This document shows, one piece after another, positions 8,254-16,580 of a stretch of 64,000 nt of DNA. Each line of letters begins with the position of its first letter. Position 1 is the first letter of the stretch. The stretch comes from JAVBLT01 sp031553315 (GTDB taxonomy: Bacteria; Verrucomicrobiota; Kiritimatiellia; RFP12; DVOR01). Both the position numbers and the translations under genes were made by a program. The notes under the pieces were generated by a model. It was not told the origin of the DNA and searched no databases. It worked only from the letters and a program-made list of their open reading frames with translations. The stretch covers positions 26,442-90,441 of the forward strand of contig JAVBLT010000020.1 in NCBI GenBank assembly GCA_031553315.1, in the 5' to 3' direction.

Positions 8254-8282
8254 TTGACTTTCCCGCCAAACGCGGTTACACT
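8254..8282 (+). promoter_or_regulatory. Promoter of the rpmH-rnpA-yidD-yidC operon
   Basis: TTGACT at 8254-8259 and TACACT at 8277-8282 are separated by 17 bases, 37 bases before rpmH. The hexamers are identical to those in front of deoC. Confidence 0.72.
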
Positions 8283-8319
8283 TCCGCCTTTCATTTTACG
8301 AGAAAGAGGATCATAAACT

Positions 8320-8457
8320 ATGAAGATGACCTGGCAACCTTCGAAGATCAAGCGCAAACGCAAGATCGGTTTCCGTGCCCGTATGTCGACCAAAGGCGGT
8401 CGCGCCCTGTTGAACGCCCGTCGCCGCAAGGGTCGCAAGAACCTGGTGCACGTATAA
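8320..8457 (+). CDS. rpmH: Large ribosomal subunit protein bL34
   Basis: This 45-residue, very basic protein reads MKMTWQPSKIKRKRKIGF then RARMSTKGGRALLNARRRKG and ends in KNLVHV. It is the standard bL34 sequence, with the usual GFRARM and GRxxLxxRRxKGR patterns. AGAGGAT lies just upstream of the ATG. bL34 is an assembly and structural protein of the 50S subunit. The order rpmH-rnpA-yidD-yidC is one of the most conserved in bacteria. Confidence 0.96.
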   Translation: MKMTWQPSKIKRKRKIGFRARMSTKGGRALLNARRRKGRKNLVHV

Positions 8458-8475
8458 GCCGACCGGAAGGGTGTG

Positions 8476-8892
8476 ATGACGGAACAACCGGCATCCCCGG
8501 CTGCCGCCCGGCGAAAAGAAGGCGCTGAACAGGCGCCTCCTTTGCTTTTCAGGCCCTACCGCCTGCCGTCTCCGGTTTACAAAGCCGTGCTTTCGGGCGG
8601 AAAATCCCTGCCGGGGCGGATGGTCGTCCTTTGGGTGCTGCCCTCCGGCGCGGATCGCCCGCGAATGGGCGTGGTGGTATCGAAGCGCACGCTGCGCGAG
8701 TCGGTTGACCGCGCGCGTGCGCGCCGTCTTTTACGGGAATCCTTTCGCCTGCTTCGGCCCGGCCTTGCGCCGGGGGCCGATGTGATTTTGATGGCGCGCT
8801 TCAGAATCGCCGGCGCGGCTTGCGCCGATGTGATGAAAGACGTGGAAAAACTCTGCCGCAAGGCCGGCATCTGGCGAGGGTGCGGTGCGTGA
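8476..8892 (+). CDS. rnpA: Ribonuclease P protein component
   Basis: About 138 residues; it binds the RNase P RNA and helps to process tRNA 5' ends. The N-terminus (about 25 residues, Pro/Ala-rich) is longer than usual before the family core FRPYRLPSPVYKAVLSGG. The central RNA-binding helix reads VDRARARRLLRESFRLLRP. The usual RNR start of that helix is RAR here, so the conserved Asn is replaced by Ala, while the spaced arginines and the final RE are kept. Start is ATG 8476 or the GTG immediately before it (8473); both share one AAGG ribosome binding site. It overlaps yidD by eight bases. Confidence 0.92.
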   Translation: MTEQPASPAAARRKEGAEQAPPLLFRPYRLPSPVYKAVLSGGKSLPGRMVVLWVLPSGADRPRMGVVVSKRTLRESVDRARARRLLRESFRLLRPGLAPGADVILMARFRIAGAACADVMKDVEKLCRKAGIWRGCGA

Positions 8893-9187
8893 GTTTTTTT
8901 CGCGCGCGGGGCGCATGGGCGCGTTCGCCTGCGTGTGCCTCGTGCGGATTTACCAGGCCACGTTTTCGGTGTGGCGGGGAGCGCCGTGCTGCCGTTTTTC
9001 CCCGTCGTGCTCGGCCTACATGATCGAGGCGCTTGAGAAGCACGGATTGATTAAAGGGCTTTATCTGGGCTGCCGCCGGATTCTCCGGTGCCATCCCTTC
9101 GGGGCATACGGATACGATCCGGTGCCGGAACCGTCACGAAAGGCTTCGGAAGAAGCCGGAACACATTGGAAAAACGGAAACGAATGA
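8885..9187 (+). CDS. yidD: Membrane protein insertion efficiency factor YidD
   Basis: This 100-residue protein starts at GTG 8885 inside the end of rnpA. It has an amphipathic N-terminal helix and the family core CCRFSPSCSAYMIEALEKHG, then GCRRILRCHPFGAYGYDPVPE, including the conserved Cys pair around RFSPSC and the CHPF motif. YidD acts at the inner membrane with YidC in protein insertion. It overlaps yidC as ATGA, the normal translational coupling in this operon. Confidence 0.94.
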   Translation: MREFFSRAGRMGAFACVCLVRIYQATFSVWRGAPCCRFSPSCSAYMIEALEKHGLIKGLYLGCRRILRCHPFGAYGYDPVPEPSRKASEEAGTHWKNGNE

Positions 9188-10851
9188 ACAAACAGGAAAA
9201 AATCTTTGCGGCTCTGATCGCTTTGGCGATGGCGGGGTACATCGCGTGGACCAGCTACATGGCGCCCCCGCCTCCGCCGCCGGCGCAGCCTAAACCGCCC
9301 GCCCCGGCGGTCGCCGCCCCCGCCGCCCCCGCCTCCGCCGAAGCGCCGATTCTTCAGGCCGCCACCCGGTCGACGGAGGAAACCGCCACGCTGAAAAGCG
9401 ACGAGCTCCTCCTCACCGTTTCCTCGCGCGGCGGAGCGATCAAGAAGGCCGTGCTGCTCGATTACCGCGAGAAACCCGCGAAAGACAGCGACCCCGTGGC
9501 GTTTGATTTCGCAACCGCTCCCGCGCTCGCGCTGACGGTGCCCGGCATGATCGCCGCCGATGCGGATTACGCATTGAAGCGGATCGACGACAAGACCGTG
9601 GAGCTGACCGCTGAAACGGCCGGCCGCCTGCGCGTCACCCGCACCATCCGCCTCGAAAAGGATTACCGCGTGGCGGTGAAAGATGCGGTCGCCAACCTCT
9701 CCGGCGCCGATTTGCCCGTCAACGCCTCCACCCTCTCGGCGGGCGCCCTCGCCCTGGGGCTTGAAGCGGGCGACGCCATCGCCGCCGATACCTTCGCCGT
9801 GGCCGACAAAGGCCCCGCCTACTGGGGCGGCAAGCTCAACGATTTCTTCGGCGCGAAATCATCGGGCTGGATGGGTTGCGGCGGCGCGCCCTCCGCGACC
9901 GGGCTCGCGCTCCAGGCCGCGCGCGACGTGCCCGGCGCCCAGCGCTGGCTGGCCGTGAAGAACCGTTTCTTCGCGCAGGTGCTCATCCCCAATGAAGCCG
10001 ACGGTTCCGGCGCCCGCCTCACCGTTTACCGCGACCCGAAAAACCCCAGGCTCGCCGTCAACCGCATTTCCGGCGAAATGCTCTTCCCCGCCGCCGTCGT
10101 TCCCGCCAACGGCACGCTTGAGCGCGGCGCCACGCTCTACATCGGCCCCAAGAAGCTTTCCACCCTCAAGAGCCTCGGCGTGGAAGATGTGATGGAGTTT
10201 GGCTTCTTCTCCTGGTTCTGCAAGCTCCTCCTGCCCACGCTCAACTTCTTCTACGGCCTGATTCCCAACTACGGCATCGCCATCATCCTGCTCACCTTCC
10301 TCGTGCGCACGCTCTTCTGGCCGCTCACCCACAAGAGCACGGTGAGCATGAAGAAGATGCAGACCGTGCAGCCGCTGATCAAGGAAATTCAGGCGAAGTA
10401 CAAGGACAATCCCAAAAAGCTCCAGCAGGAGACCTGGGCCGTTTACCGCGAACACAAAGTGAACCCGCTTTCGAGCTGCCTGCCGATGCTGCTGCAGATT
10501 CCCGTGTTCATCGCCCTCTTCACGGTGCTGCGCAGCGCGGTCGAATTGCGCTACGCCCCCTTTCTGTGGATTTCCGACCTCAGCCAGCCCGAAAACCTCC
10601 TGGTCGGCATCGTTCCTCTGGGGCTCAACATCTGGCCCATTCTGATGGCCGTGACGATGGGCATCCAAAGCTGGCTCCAGCCCGGCGCCGGCGATCCCGC
10701 CCAGAAGAAGATGATGACCTGGATGATGCCCATCATGATGCTCGTGATGTTCTACTCCATGCCCTCCGCGCTCTGCCTGTACTGGACGATCAGCCAGGTG
10801 CTCTCCATCGCCCAGATGCTGTGGATTCAGCGCTCGGCCAAACAGGCGTAA
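9184..10851 (+). CDS. yidC: Membrane protein insertase YidC (Gram-negative type)
   Basis: The protein has 555 residues, the usual length for the Gram-negative form. An N-terminal membrane helix (residues about 7-24) is followed by a Pro/Ala-rich linker, a large periplasmic beta domain (about 60-330) and the conserved insertase core. The core holds FFSWFCKLLLPTLNFFYGL, NYGIAIILLTFLVRTLFWPL with its functional Arg, the cytoplasmic hairpin rich in MKKMQ and KYKDNPKKLQQE, and three further helices ending in SQVLSIAQMLWIQ. YidC inserts small membrane proteins and helps SecYEG clients fold. The start at ATG 9184 overlaps the yidD stop; longer forms of the frame run through yidD. Confidence 0.96.
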   Translation: MNKQEKIFAALIALAMAGYIAWTSYMAPPPPPPAQPKPPAPAVAAPAAPASAEAPILQAATRSTEETATLKSDELLLTVSSRGGAIKKAVLLDYREKPAKDSDPVAFDFATAPALALTVPGMIAADADYALKRIDDKTVELTAETAGRLRVTRTIRLEKDYRVAVKDAVANLSGADLPVNASTLSAGALALGLEAGDAIAADTFAVADKGPAYWGGKLNDFFGAKSSGWMGCGGAPSATGLALQAARDVPGAQRWLAVKNRFFAQVLIPNEADGSGARLTVYRDPKNPRLAVNRISGEMLFPAAVVPANGTLERGATLYIGPKKLSTLKSLGVEDVMEFGFFSWFCKLLLPTLNFFYGLIPNYGIAIILLTFLVRTLFWPLTHKSTVSMKKMQTVQPLIKEIQAKYKDNPKKLQQETWAVYREHKVNPLSSCLPMLLQIPVFIALFTVLRSAVELRYAPFLWISDLSQPENLLVGIVPLGLNIWPILMAVTMGIQSWLQPGAGDPAQKKMMTWMMPIMMLVMFYSMPSALCLYWTISQVLSIAQMLWIQRSAKQA

Positions 10852-10854
10852 CCC

Positions 10855-11472
10855 ATGAAGCGGGTCGTCATTCTCGGCGCAGGCGGTTTCGGCGGCGAAG
10901 CGGCATGGATCCTCAGCCGCATGCCCGGCGGCTACACCTGCGCCGGTTTCTGCGACGACGCCCCCGATTTCGCCTCCGGTTCCCGTTTCGGTCTCCCCCT
11001 CCTCGGCCCGCTTGAGGGCGTGAGGGAGGCCGCGCTCCTCTTTCACTGCGCGGTCGGCCGAAACGCCCTTCGCCGCGCCCTGACCGCCCGCGCCCTTGCG
11101 CACGGCTGGCAACCGCTTTCGCTGATTGATCCCTCGGCCCTCATTGCCCCCACCGCCACGATCGGTGCGGGGTGCTTCATCGGCCCCGGAGCGCTTGTCT
11201 CCGCCGGCGCCGCGCTGGGCGGCGGCGTGATCGTGAACCACCAGGCCACGGCCGGTCACGATTGCCGCATCGGCGATTTCGCCCAGCTGTGCCCCGGAGC
11301 CCGCGTCTCGGGCGGGTGCGCGCTGGGCGAGGAGGCGCTCATGGGCTCCAACGCCGTCGCCGTGCCGGGCATCGCCATCGGCCGCGGGGCGGTCGTCGCG
11401 GCGGGCGCCGCCGCCTTGAAAAACGTCGACCCCGGCGCCACGCTGATTCGCTTTTCACGACTCTCGGATTGA
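10855..11472 (+). CDS. NeuD/PglD-like sugar O- or N-acyltransferase
   Basis: This 205-residue protein has two parts. The N-terminal half is an alpha/beta nucleotide-sugar-binding domain starting RVVILGAGGFGGEAAWIL. The C-terminal half is a left-handed beta helix built of hexapeptide repeats (ATIGAGCFIGPGALVSAGAALGG split in turns, then VNHQATAGHDCRIGDFAQLCPGA). The His in the VNHQATAGHDC stretch is the usual catalytic position in this family. Such enzymes acetylate UDP-sugars or sialic acid for surface glycans. It starts three bases after the yidC stop, so it is probably read from the same transcript. No other glycan genes are next to it, so the substrate is unknown. Confidence 0.82.
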   Translation: MKRVVILGAGGFGGEAAWILSRMPGGYTCAGFCDDAPDFASGSRFGLPLLGPLEGVREAALLFHCAVGRNALRRALTARALAHGWQPLSLIDPSALIAPTATIGAGCFIGPGALVSAGAALGGGVIVNHQATAGHDCRIGDFAQLCPGARVSGGCALGEEALMGSNAVAVPGIAIGRGAVVAAGAAALKNVDPGATLIRFSRLSD

Positions 11473-11484
11473 GGGAGGTTCTGA

Positions 11485-12828
11485 ATGACTACCGTTTCCC
11501 GACGTGTTTTTCTCTCCACTGCCGGCTTTTGCCTGGCCGGAACCCTGCTCCACGGCTGCCGCTTCGGAAGGGTTGCGCGACCCCGCCCGCGCCCCGGCAA
11601 GCTCCGCGTGGCGGTCATCGGCCTAGGCGCCCAGGGCCGTTTCGACTGTCGCGAGCTGATGCGCTTCCCCGACCGGATCGAGCTCGCCGCGCTCTGCGAT
11701 CCCGACCGGGTCGCGCTTTCCCGCACCGCCGATATTCTGCGGCCCCACGCGCCCGGCCTTCAGCTTTTCGCGGATTACCGCGCCCTTTTCAAAGCGTTGA
11801 ACCCCGCGCCCGATGCCGTCGTCATCGCCGCGCCCGACCACCACCACGCCTGCGCCGCCACCCTCGCGCTGGAGCGTGGAATCGCCGTGTACATGGAACC
11901 GCCGCTCGCGCGGACGCCTGCCGAATGCCGGGCGCTGGAGCGCCTCGCCGCCGGGAAGGGCGCGCTGCTGATGCTCGGCGACCAGGGCGCCGCCGCCGAC
12001 GGTTTCCGCCACGGCGTGCGCCTGCTTGAAGCGGGCGTGCTGGGCGAGGCGACCGAGGCGTGGGCGTGGACTGAGGCTCCGGCATGGCCGCAAAGCGTGC
12101 TCCGGCCCGCGGGCGAAGATCCGGTACCCGAATCACTCGATTGGGATGTGTGGCTCGGCGGCGCGCCGTGGCGGCCTTTCAAGCGCGGCGCCTATCACAC
12201 CGGCGTGTGGCGCGGCTGGTACGATTTCGGAACCGGCGCGCTCGGCGCCGCCGGGATTCACCTGCTCAATCTGCCCTTCCGCGGGCTGGGCATACGCGCC
12301 GTCGACCGTGTGGAAGTCGCCGGCTTGCCCTTCGACACCCCTGAAAGCTATCCATCCGCGAGCCGGATCCGCTTCACCTGCCGCACCGCGTCGGGGTCAC
12401 CCCTGGTGCTCAACTGGCTCGAAGCCGGTCAGCAGCCCCCCGCTTCCGTGCTGGCCTGCGTGCAGGAAACCTTCGGCGCTGTGCCCGCTTCGGGGTGCAT
12501 GATCGCCGGAAGCAAAGGCCGGCTCCTGGGCGCGCACGACCGCTGCGAATACGTTTACGCCGCGCTCGGCGCCGATACCCGCTTTCAACCCGTGGATCAG
12601 CACCCGCTTTGCGCGGCATACAGGCCTGAAGCGTTGGAACAGAACCGCCTCGGCGCGTTTTTGAGCGCCCTTTCCCTGGGGAGCGACCCCGCCGCCGAGC
12701 GCGCCCATGCCGCCGGGCTCACACAGCTCGCGCTGCTGGGCTGCTTCGCCCAGCGCACCCGCGCCACGCTCCGGAACCCCGCCGCCGCCATGGCCAAAGA
12801 CCCGGCTCCCCGGAAAGGGTGGCGCTGA
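11485..12828 (+). CDS. Tat-exported Gfo/Idh/MocA-family oxidoreductase, altered active site
   Basis: The 447-residue protein starts with a twin-arginine motif (SRRVFLSTAGF) followed by a lipobox-like LLHGC, so it is probably a Tat-exported lipoprotein. The Rossmann domain begins LRVAVIGLGAQGR. The second domain has the long sheet typical of this family, with GTGALGAAGIHLLNLPF where the conserved active-site His lies. The signature EKP motif reads EPP (residues 138-140, YMEPPLARTP), so the lysine thought to bind cofactor and substrate is missing. Exported Gfo/Idh proteins are abundant in PVC bacteria and some act on sugars. This member may have lost oxidoreductase activity or use another mechanism (inference). 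Confidence 0.85.
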   Translation: MTTVSRRVFLSTAGFCLAGTLLHGCRFGRVARPRPRPGKLRVAVIGLGAQGRFDCRELMRFPDRIELAALCDPDRVALSRTADILRPHAPGLQLFADYRALFKALNPAPDAVVIAAPDHHHACAATLALERGIAVYMEPPLARTPAECRALERLAAGKGALLMLGDQGAAADGFRHGVRLLEAGVLGEATEAWAWTEAPAWPQSVLRPAGEDPVPESLDWDVWLGGAPWRPFKRGAYHTGVWRGWYDFGTGALGAAGIHLLNLPFRGLGIRAVDRVEVAGLPFDTPESYPSASRIRFTCRTASGSPLVLNWLEAGQQPPASVLACVQETFGAVPASGCMIAGSKGRLLGAHDRCEYVYAALGADTRFQPVDQHPLCAAYRPEALEQNRLGAFLSALSLGSDPAAERAHAAGLTQLALLGCFAQRTRATLRNPAAAMAKDPAPRKGWR

Positions 12829-12831
12829 GGC

Positions 12832-13740
12832 ATGATCTTTCTCGGGATTGCCGTGGGGCTGCTTTCCGCCGTGCTCCAGGCCTGGTCGTATGTGTGCAGC
12901 ACCTGGTTTCTGCAAAAGAAACACACCCCTTTCCAGCTTCTGCTCTATTCCCAGGTGGTGATGGGCGCGGTCTCGCTGCCGCTGCTGCTGGCGATGCTGC
13001 CGGGCGTGCCCTTTCCGGTGATGAAACACGCGCTCTTCATCCTCGGCTTCTGGCTGACCGGGTATCTCGCCGGGCAGTTCGGGTTCTTTCAGGCGCAGAA
13101 GACGATCGAACCCAGCCGCATTTCCTCGCTGATGGGGTTGAAGATTCCTCTCCTTGCCGCTTTTGTGCTGCTTCAGGGAAAACACCTCGGCGGCGGGCAG
13201 TGGCTCGCCGTGGCGATTGTGACGGCTGCCGCGTTTTGCCTCAACTGGAGCGGCGGCGGGCGCATTTCACCGGTGGGGCTGCTCTGGCTCAGCCTCACGC
13301 TGACCGGCTATGCCGCGTGCGACATGATGGAGACCGGCGTGGTGCAGCTGCTGGCCGCGCAAGACGGCTGGTCGATGTTCCGCGCCGCCTTGACCGCCAT
13401 TTTTTTCTTCTACACCGCGCTTGGCCTCATTTGCGGCGCCGCGCTTGTGCGCAGAGGCCGCTTCGATTGGCCTGTCGCCCGTGATTCCCTGCCGTTTTGC
13501 GCATCGTGGTATGCCTCGCAATTGACGCTTTTCTTTTGTTTTGGCGCCTTGGGGGCTGTTTTCGGCAATGTGATACAAGCCAGCCGCGGCGTCTTCTCCG
13601 TTTTGATCGGTCTGGCGCTCATCGCGCTGGGGTGGCGTTATCCCGAGCCCAGGATCGGCCGTTTCGCCTGGATCCGCCGCGCCTTTGCCGCCGTGCTGAT
13701 GGCGGCGGGCATCGCCCTCTACGCCCTGGCGCAGGGGTAG
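12832..13740 (+). CDS. EamA/DMT-type membrane transporter
   Basis: This 302-residue protein is almost entirely hydrophobic and shows about ten transmembrane helices in two similar halves, the arrangement of drug/metabolite transporter permeases. Helices begin at the N-terminus (IFLGIAVGLLSAVLQAWSYV) and end with AFAAVLMAAGIALYALAQ. Small polar residues within helices (SYVCSTWF, NVIQASRGVF) are typical of the family. It follows the oxidoreductase gene by three bases and closes the rpmH-led run. The substrate cannot be inferred. A position next to an acyltransferase might fit export of a small metabolite, but this is only neighbourhood evidence. Confidence 0.75.
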   Translation: MIFLGIAVGLLSAVLQAWSYVCSTWFLQKKHTPFQLLLYSQVVMGAVSLPLLLAMLPGVPFPVMKHALFILGFWLTGYLAGQFGFFQAQKTIEPSRISSLMGLKIPLLAAFVLLQGKHLGGGQWLAVAIVTAAAFCLNWSGGGRISPVGLLWLSLTLTGYAACDMMETGVVQLLAAQDGWSMFRAALTAIFFFYTALGLICGAALVRRGRFDWPVARDSLPFCASWYASQLTLFFCFGALGAVFGNVIQASRGVFSVLIGLALIALGWRYPEPRIGRFAWIRRAFAAVLMAAGIALYALAQG

Positions 13741-13767
13741 AGCGTGTTCACACGAGAGCACCTTTTC

Positions 13768-13796
13768 TTTACACCTGAAGGCTTTTGCGTTAAACT
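13768..13796 (+). promoter_or_regulatory. Promoter of the NAD synthetase gene
   Basis: TTTACA at 13768-13773 and TAAACT at 13791-13796 are separated by 17 bases; the nadE start follows 37 bases later with GGGAG as ribosome binding site. Confidence 0.6.
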
Positions 13797-13833
13797 CCGC
13801 GCACATCTTTCACTTTTAGTTTTGGGAGCTGCC

Positions 13834-15714
13834 ATGAATGGATTTTACCGCATCGCCGCCGCCTCGCCGCGCCTCGCCGTGGCCGACCCGCATTTCAACG
13901 CCGCTCAAATCGCGGCGTGTTCCAAAGAGGCCGCAGCCCAAGGCGCCCACGCGGTGGTCTTCCCCGAGCTCGCGCTCACCGGCAGCACCTGCGGCGACCT
14001 CTTCGGCAACCGGGCGCTTGAAGAAGCCGCCTTTCAAGCCATTGACTGCCTCTGCCGCGAAACCGCCGCCCTTTCATCCGGCACGCTTCTCGCCGTGGGC
14101 GCCCCGCTTCGCGAAGGTTCGCGCCTTTTCAACTGCGTGCTGGCGATTCAAAACGGCCGCGTCATCGGCGTGGTTCCAAAAGCTTGCCCAACGGGGCTTT
14201 TTTCTCCCGCCGCGCAGCGTCAGCACGATTTCATCGGCATCAACGGCGTGAAAATTCCCTTCGGCGAGGATGTGCTCTTCGAGCTCGCGCCCAAAGAAGG
14301 TTCCGCTTTGCGGGTGGGCATCGAAATCGGCAGCGACCGCCTCGCGCTCATTCCGCCCTCGGCCGGGCTCGCGGCGAACGGCGCGCACCTGATCCTCAAC
14401 CCCGCCGCCGAGGGGGAGACGATGACTGGGGCTGAGATCCGCCGCGAGGGTGTGCGCATACAAAGCCGCCACCTTTTCTGCTGCTACGCCCACGCGGGGG
14501 CCGGTGTGTGGGAATCGACCGACACGGCGGCATGCAGCGGGCACCTCCTCATTGCCGTGGATGGGCGCCTGCTCGGCGAAAACCCCCGTTTCGAGCGCGG
14601 CGGCGCCTGCATCTACGCTGATTTCGCCCCCGATTGGATCGACCGCCTCCGCCGGGCCGCTCCCGCATTCAACGCCTCCCCGCGGCCCTTTAAAGCCCGG
14701 ATCATTGAGTGCGAGCCCCCCGCGATCCCTTTCGCCGATCTTGCCCGCGCCGGTCTCTCCTGCGCGCCTTTCACAGCCCTCGACCCCGCCATTCTCCGCG
14801 AACGCTGCCGGGAAATCTTCCGCATTCAGGCCGCGGGCCTCGCCAAACGCTTCCTCCACACCGGCAGCCGGCGCCTCGTGCTCGGTCTCTCCGGCGGGCT
14901 CGACTCCACGCTCGCCCTCCTCGCCTGCCTTGAAATGTGCGAAGCGCTCGCTCTGCCGGCCGCCACCGTTCTGGGCATCACCATGCCCGGTTTCGGCACC
15001 TCAGGGCGCACCCGGGCCAATGTGGACGCCCTCGCCGCCGAAACCGGCATTGAGCTGCGCGCCATTCCCATCGCCGATGCCGTGAGCGCCCACTTCGCCG
15101 ACATCGGCCACGACCCCGCCAGGCTCGACGCGGTCTTCGAAAACGCCCAGGCCCGCGAACGCACCCAGATCCTCATGGATGTGGCCAACGGCTGCGGCGG
15201 CATCGTCGTCGGCACCGGCGACCTCTCGGAGGGCGCCCTGGGCTGGTGCACCTTCAACGGCGACCACATGGCCATGTACGGCGTCAACGGCGGCGTGCCC
15301 AAAACGCTCATGCCCGCCCTCATCGAAACCTGGGCCGAAAGCGCCGCGCCCGCCCTCGCCGCCGTGTTGCGCGACATTGCCGACACCCCCGTTTCCCCCG
15401 AGCTCCTCCCCGGCGAACAGCATACCGAGACCATCGTGGGCCACTACGCCTTGCACGACTTCTTTCTTTACTACTTCATCCGTTTCGGCCTGGGCCGCGC
15501 CGACCTCCTCGACCTCGCCCGCGCCCTCCTTCACGACCGCTACGACGACGCCACCCTCGCCCGCACGTGCGACATCTTCCTCACCCGCTTCGTGACCCAG
15601 CAATTCAAGCGCAACTCGCTCCCCGACGGCCCCGCCGTCGGCTCCATCTCCCTCACTCCGCGCGACGGCTGGAAAATGCCCGCCGACGCCTCCCCCGCGC
15701 TCTTCCGGGAATAA
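13834..15714 (+). CDS. nadE: Two-domain NAD synthetase with mutated glutaminase cysteine
   Basis: The 626-residue protein has a nitrilase-like glutaminase domain (about 1-290) and an ATP-pyrophosphatase synthetase domain (about 345-626). The synthetase part looks complete: LGLSGGLDSTLALLA (PP-loop), GTGDLSEGALGWCTFNGDHM and GGVPKTL. It makes NAD from deamido-NAD with ATP. In the glutaminase domain the catalytic Glu (FPELALTG, E45) and Lys (VPKACPTG, K116) are present, but the nucleophile position reads EIG (G166) where the family has EIC, and the EDLW that normally follows is SDRLAL. The tunnel-lining residues after VPK also differ. The enzyme therefore probably uses free ammonia. The DNA at that codon is GGC, one base from TGC. 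Confidence 0.9.
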   Translation: MNGFYRIAAASPRLAVADPHFNAAQIAACSKEAAAQGAHAVVFPELALTGSTCGDLFGNRALEEAAFQAIDCLCRETAALSSGTLLAVGAPLREGSRLFNCVLAIQNGRVIGVVPKACPTGLFSPAAQRQHDFIGINGVKIPFGEDVLFELAPKEGSALRVGIEIGSDRLALIPPSAGLAANGAHLILNPAAEGETMTGAEIRREGVRIQSRHLFCCYAHAGAGVWESTDTAACSGHLLIAVDGRLLGENPRFERGGACIYADFAPDWIDRLRRAAPAFNASPRPFKARIIECEPPAIPFADLARAGLSCAPFTALDPAILRERCREIFRIQAAGLAKRFLHTGSRRLVLGLSGGLDSTLALLACLEMCEALALPAATVLGITMPGFGTSGRTRANVDALAAETGIELRAIPIADAVSAHFADIGHDPARLDAVFENAQARERTQILMDVANGCGGIVVGTGDLSEGALGWCTFNGDHMAMYGVNGGVPKTLMPALIETWAESAAPALAAVLRDIADTPVSPELLPGEQHTETIVGHYALHDFFLYYFIRFGLGRADLLDLARALLHDRYDDATLARTCDIFLTRFVTQQFKRNSLPDGPAVGSISLTPRDGWKMPADASPALFRE

Positions 15715-15875
15715 CGTTGCTGTGAAAGCACCCTCTTCAAATACATCCGTTTTCCTCTTGATCGTTTTCTCAGCCGGGGCGGCGACAGCCCCCGCCCGAC
15801 CGACCGCCGAAGCGCGGTATCCGGCACAACCGATTCAAAACTAAAAACATAATTTTAAAAAAACGCCCCAACGGG

Positions 15876-15904
15876 TTGACAATTCAAACAAAACGAGGTA
15901 TTCT
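15876..15904 (+). promoter_or_regulatory. Promoter of the PEP-CTERM-like gene
   Basis: A perfect TTGACA (15876-15881) is followed after 17 bases by TATTCT (15899-15904). GGAGG lies just before the ATG at 15941. The rest of 15715-15940 is AT-rich and holds no gene that I can support. Confidence 0.72.
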
Positions 15905-15940
15905 CGCCTTACTTTCACCACCTATGAGGAGGGAATTAAA

Positions 15941-16579
15941 ATGAGAAGAAATCTATTCCTATTGACGATTCTGCTTGCTTGCGCCGCGATTGCGGGCAAT
16001 CAAACCATCACAACCAACAGGGACTTTTCCGGCGACGGCTATGCGATCACCCCTGGAGGTTACGATGGCGAATACCTCGCCGGCACTTTGCGGCTCTACA
16101 CCGATTCCTACGTGTCGTTTCAGCGTGAAGAGGAATTGGGCCGCGACTTCGGCTCCTGGACGGCCGACTCCATCACCTTCGGTTATTACACCATGAACAG
16201 CTGGGGCGCTCCCGAAACGATGATCGCCTGGCCGGGCGGCAGCGAATCCGGGTCTTTCGGCGAGCTGGCCGCCGGGTCTTTCCTCGGTTTCACCATTTCC
16301 AACGGTGAAACCACCATCTACAGCGGCTTTCACACCCCAGGCATCCAGGGCGACAACTATGGCTACGCAACCGATGCTTATGTGCGCGACGGCATGCTCT
16401 ACATCGGCTTCCTTGTCAACGGCTATTCGGGATCCACTCCCGAGGCCATCTACTACTCCGTGAACCTCGGGGTTCCTTCCACGCCCAACGGCCAGCCTCT
16501 GCCTGGCGTGTTGGCAAGCCTTGCCCTGGCCGGCGGCATCTTCGCCATCCGCCGTAAGCGGCTCTTAAGGAATCACTGA
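15941..16579 (+). CDS. Secreted protein with PEP-CTERM-like sorting tail
   Basis: The 212-residue protein has a Sec signal peptide (MRRNLFLLTILLACAAIAG) and a body rich in Gly, Tyr and Ser. It ends in a tripartite tail: a QPLPG motif, a hydrophobic helix VLASLALAGGIFA and the basic IRRKRLLRNH. That layout matches the PEP-CTERM class of sorting signals, with PLPG in place of the classical PEP. Such proteins are processed by an exosortase and end in the envelope or extracellular matrix. No exosortase gene is in the window. The body domain is not one that I recognise; repeated short strands such as SGDGYAITPGGYDG suggest a beta sandwich. It has its own strong promoter. Confidence 0.8.
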   Translation: MRRNLFLLTILLACAAIAGNQTITTNRDFSGDGYAITPGGYDGEYLAGTLRLYTDSYVSFQREEELGRDFGSWTADSITFGYYTMNSWGAPETMIAWPGGSESGSFGELAAGSFLGFTISNGETTIYSGFHTPGIQGDNYGYATDAYVRDGMLYIGFLVNGYSGSTPEAIYYSVNLGVPSTPNGQPLPGVLASLALAGGIFAIRRKRLLRNH

Positions 16580-16580
16580 T

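Noticed and set aside
8238..8320. Possible origin of replication near rpmH
   Set aside because: No TTATCCACA-type DnaA boxes are visible, and dnaA is not next to rpmH in this window.
13738..13765. Fourth copy of the palindromic element after the DMT permease (TAGAGCGTGTTCACACG)
   Set aside because: Only the first six bases match the element end; the centre and the other end are absent.
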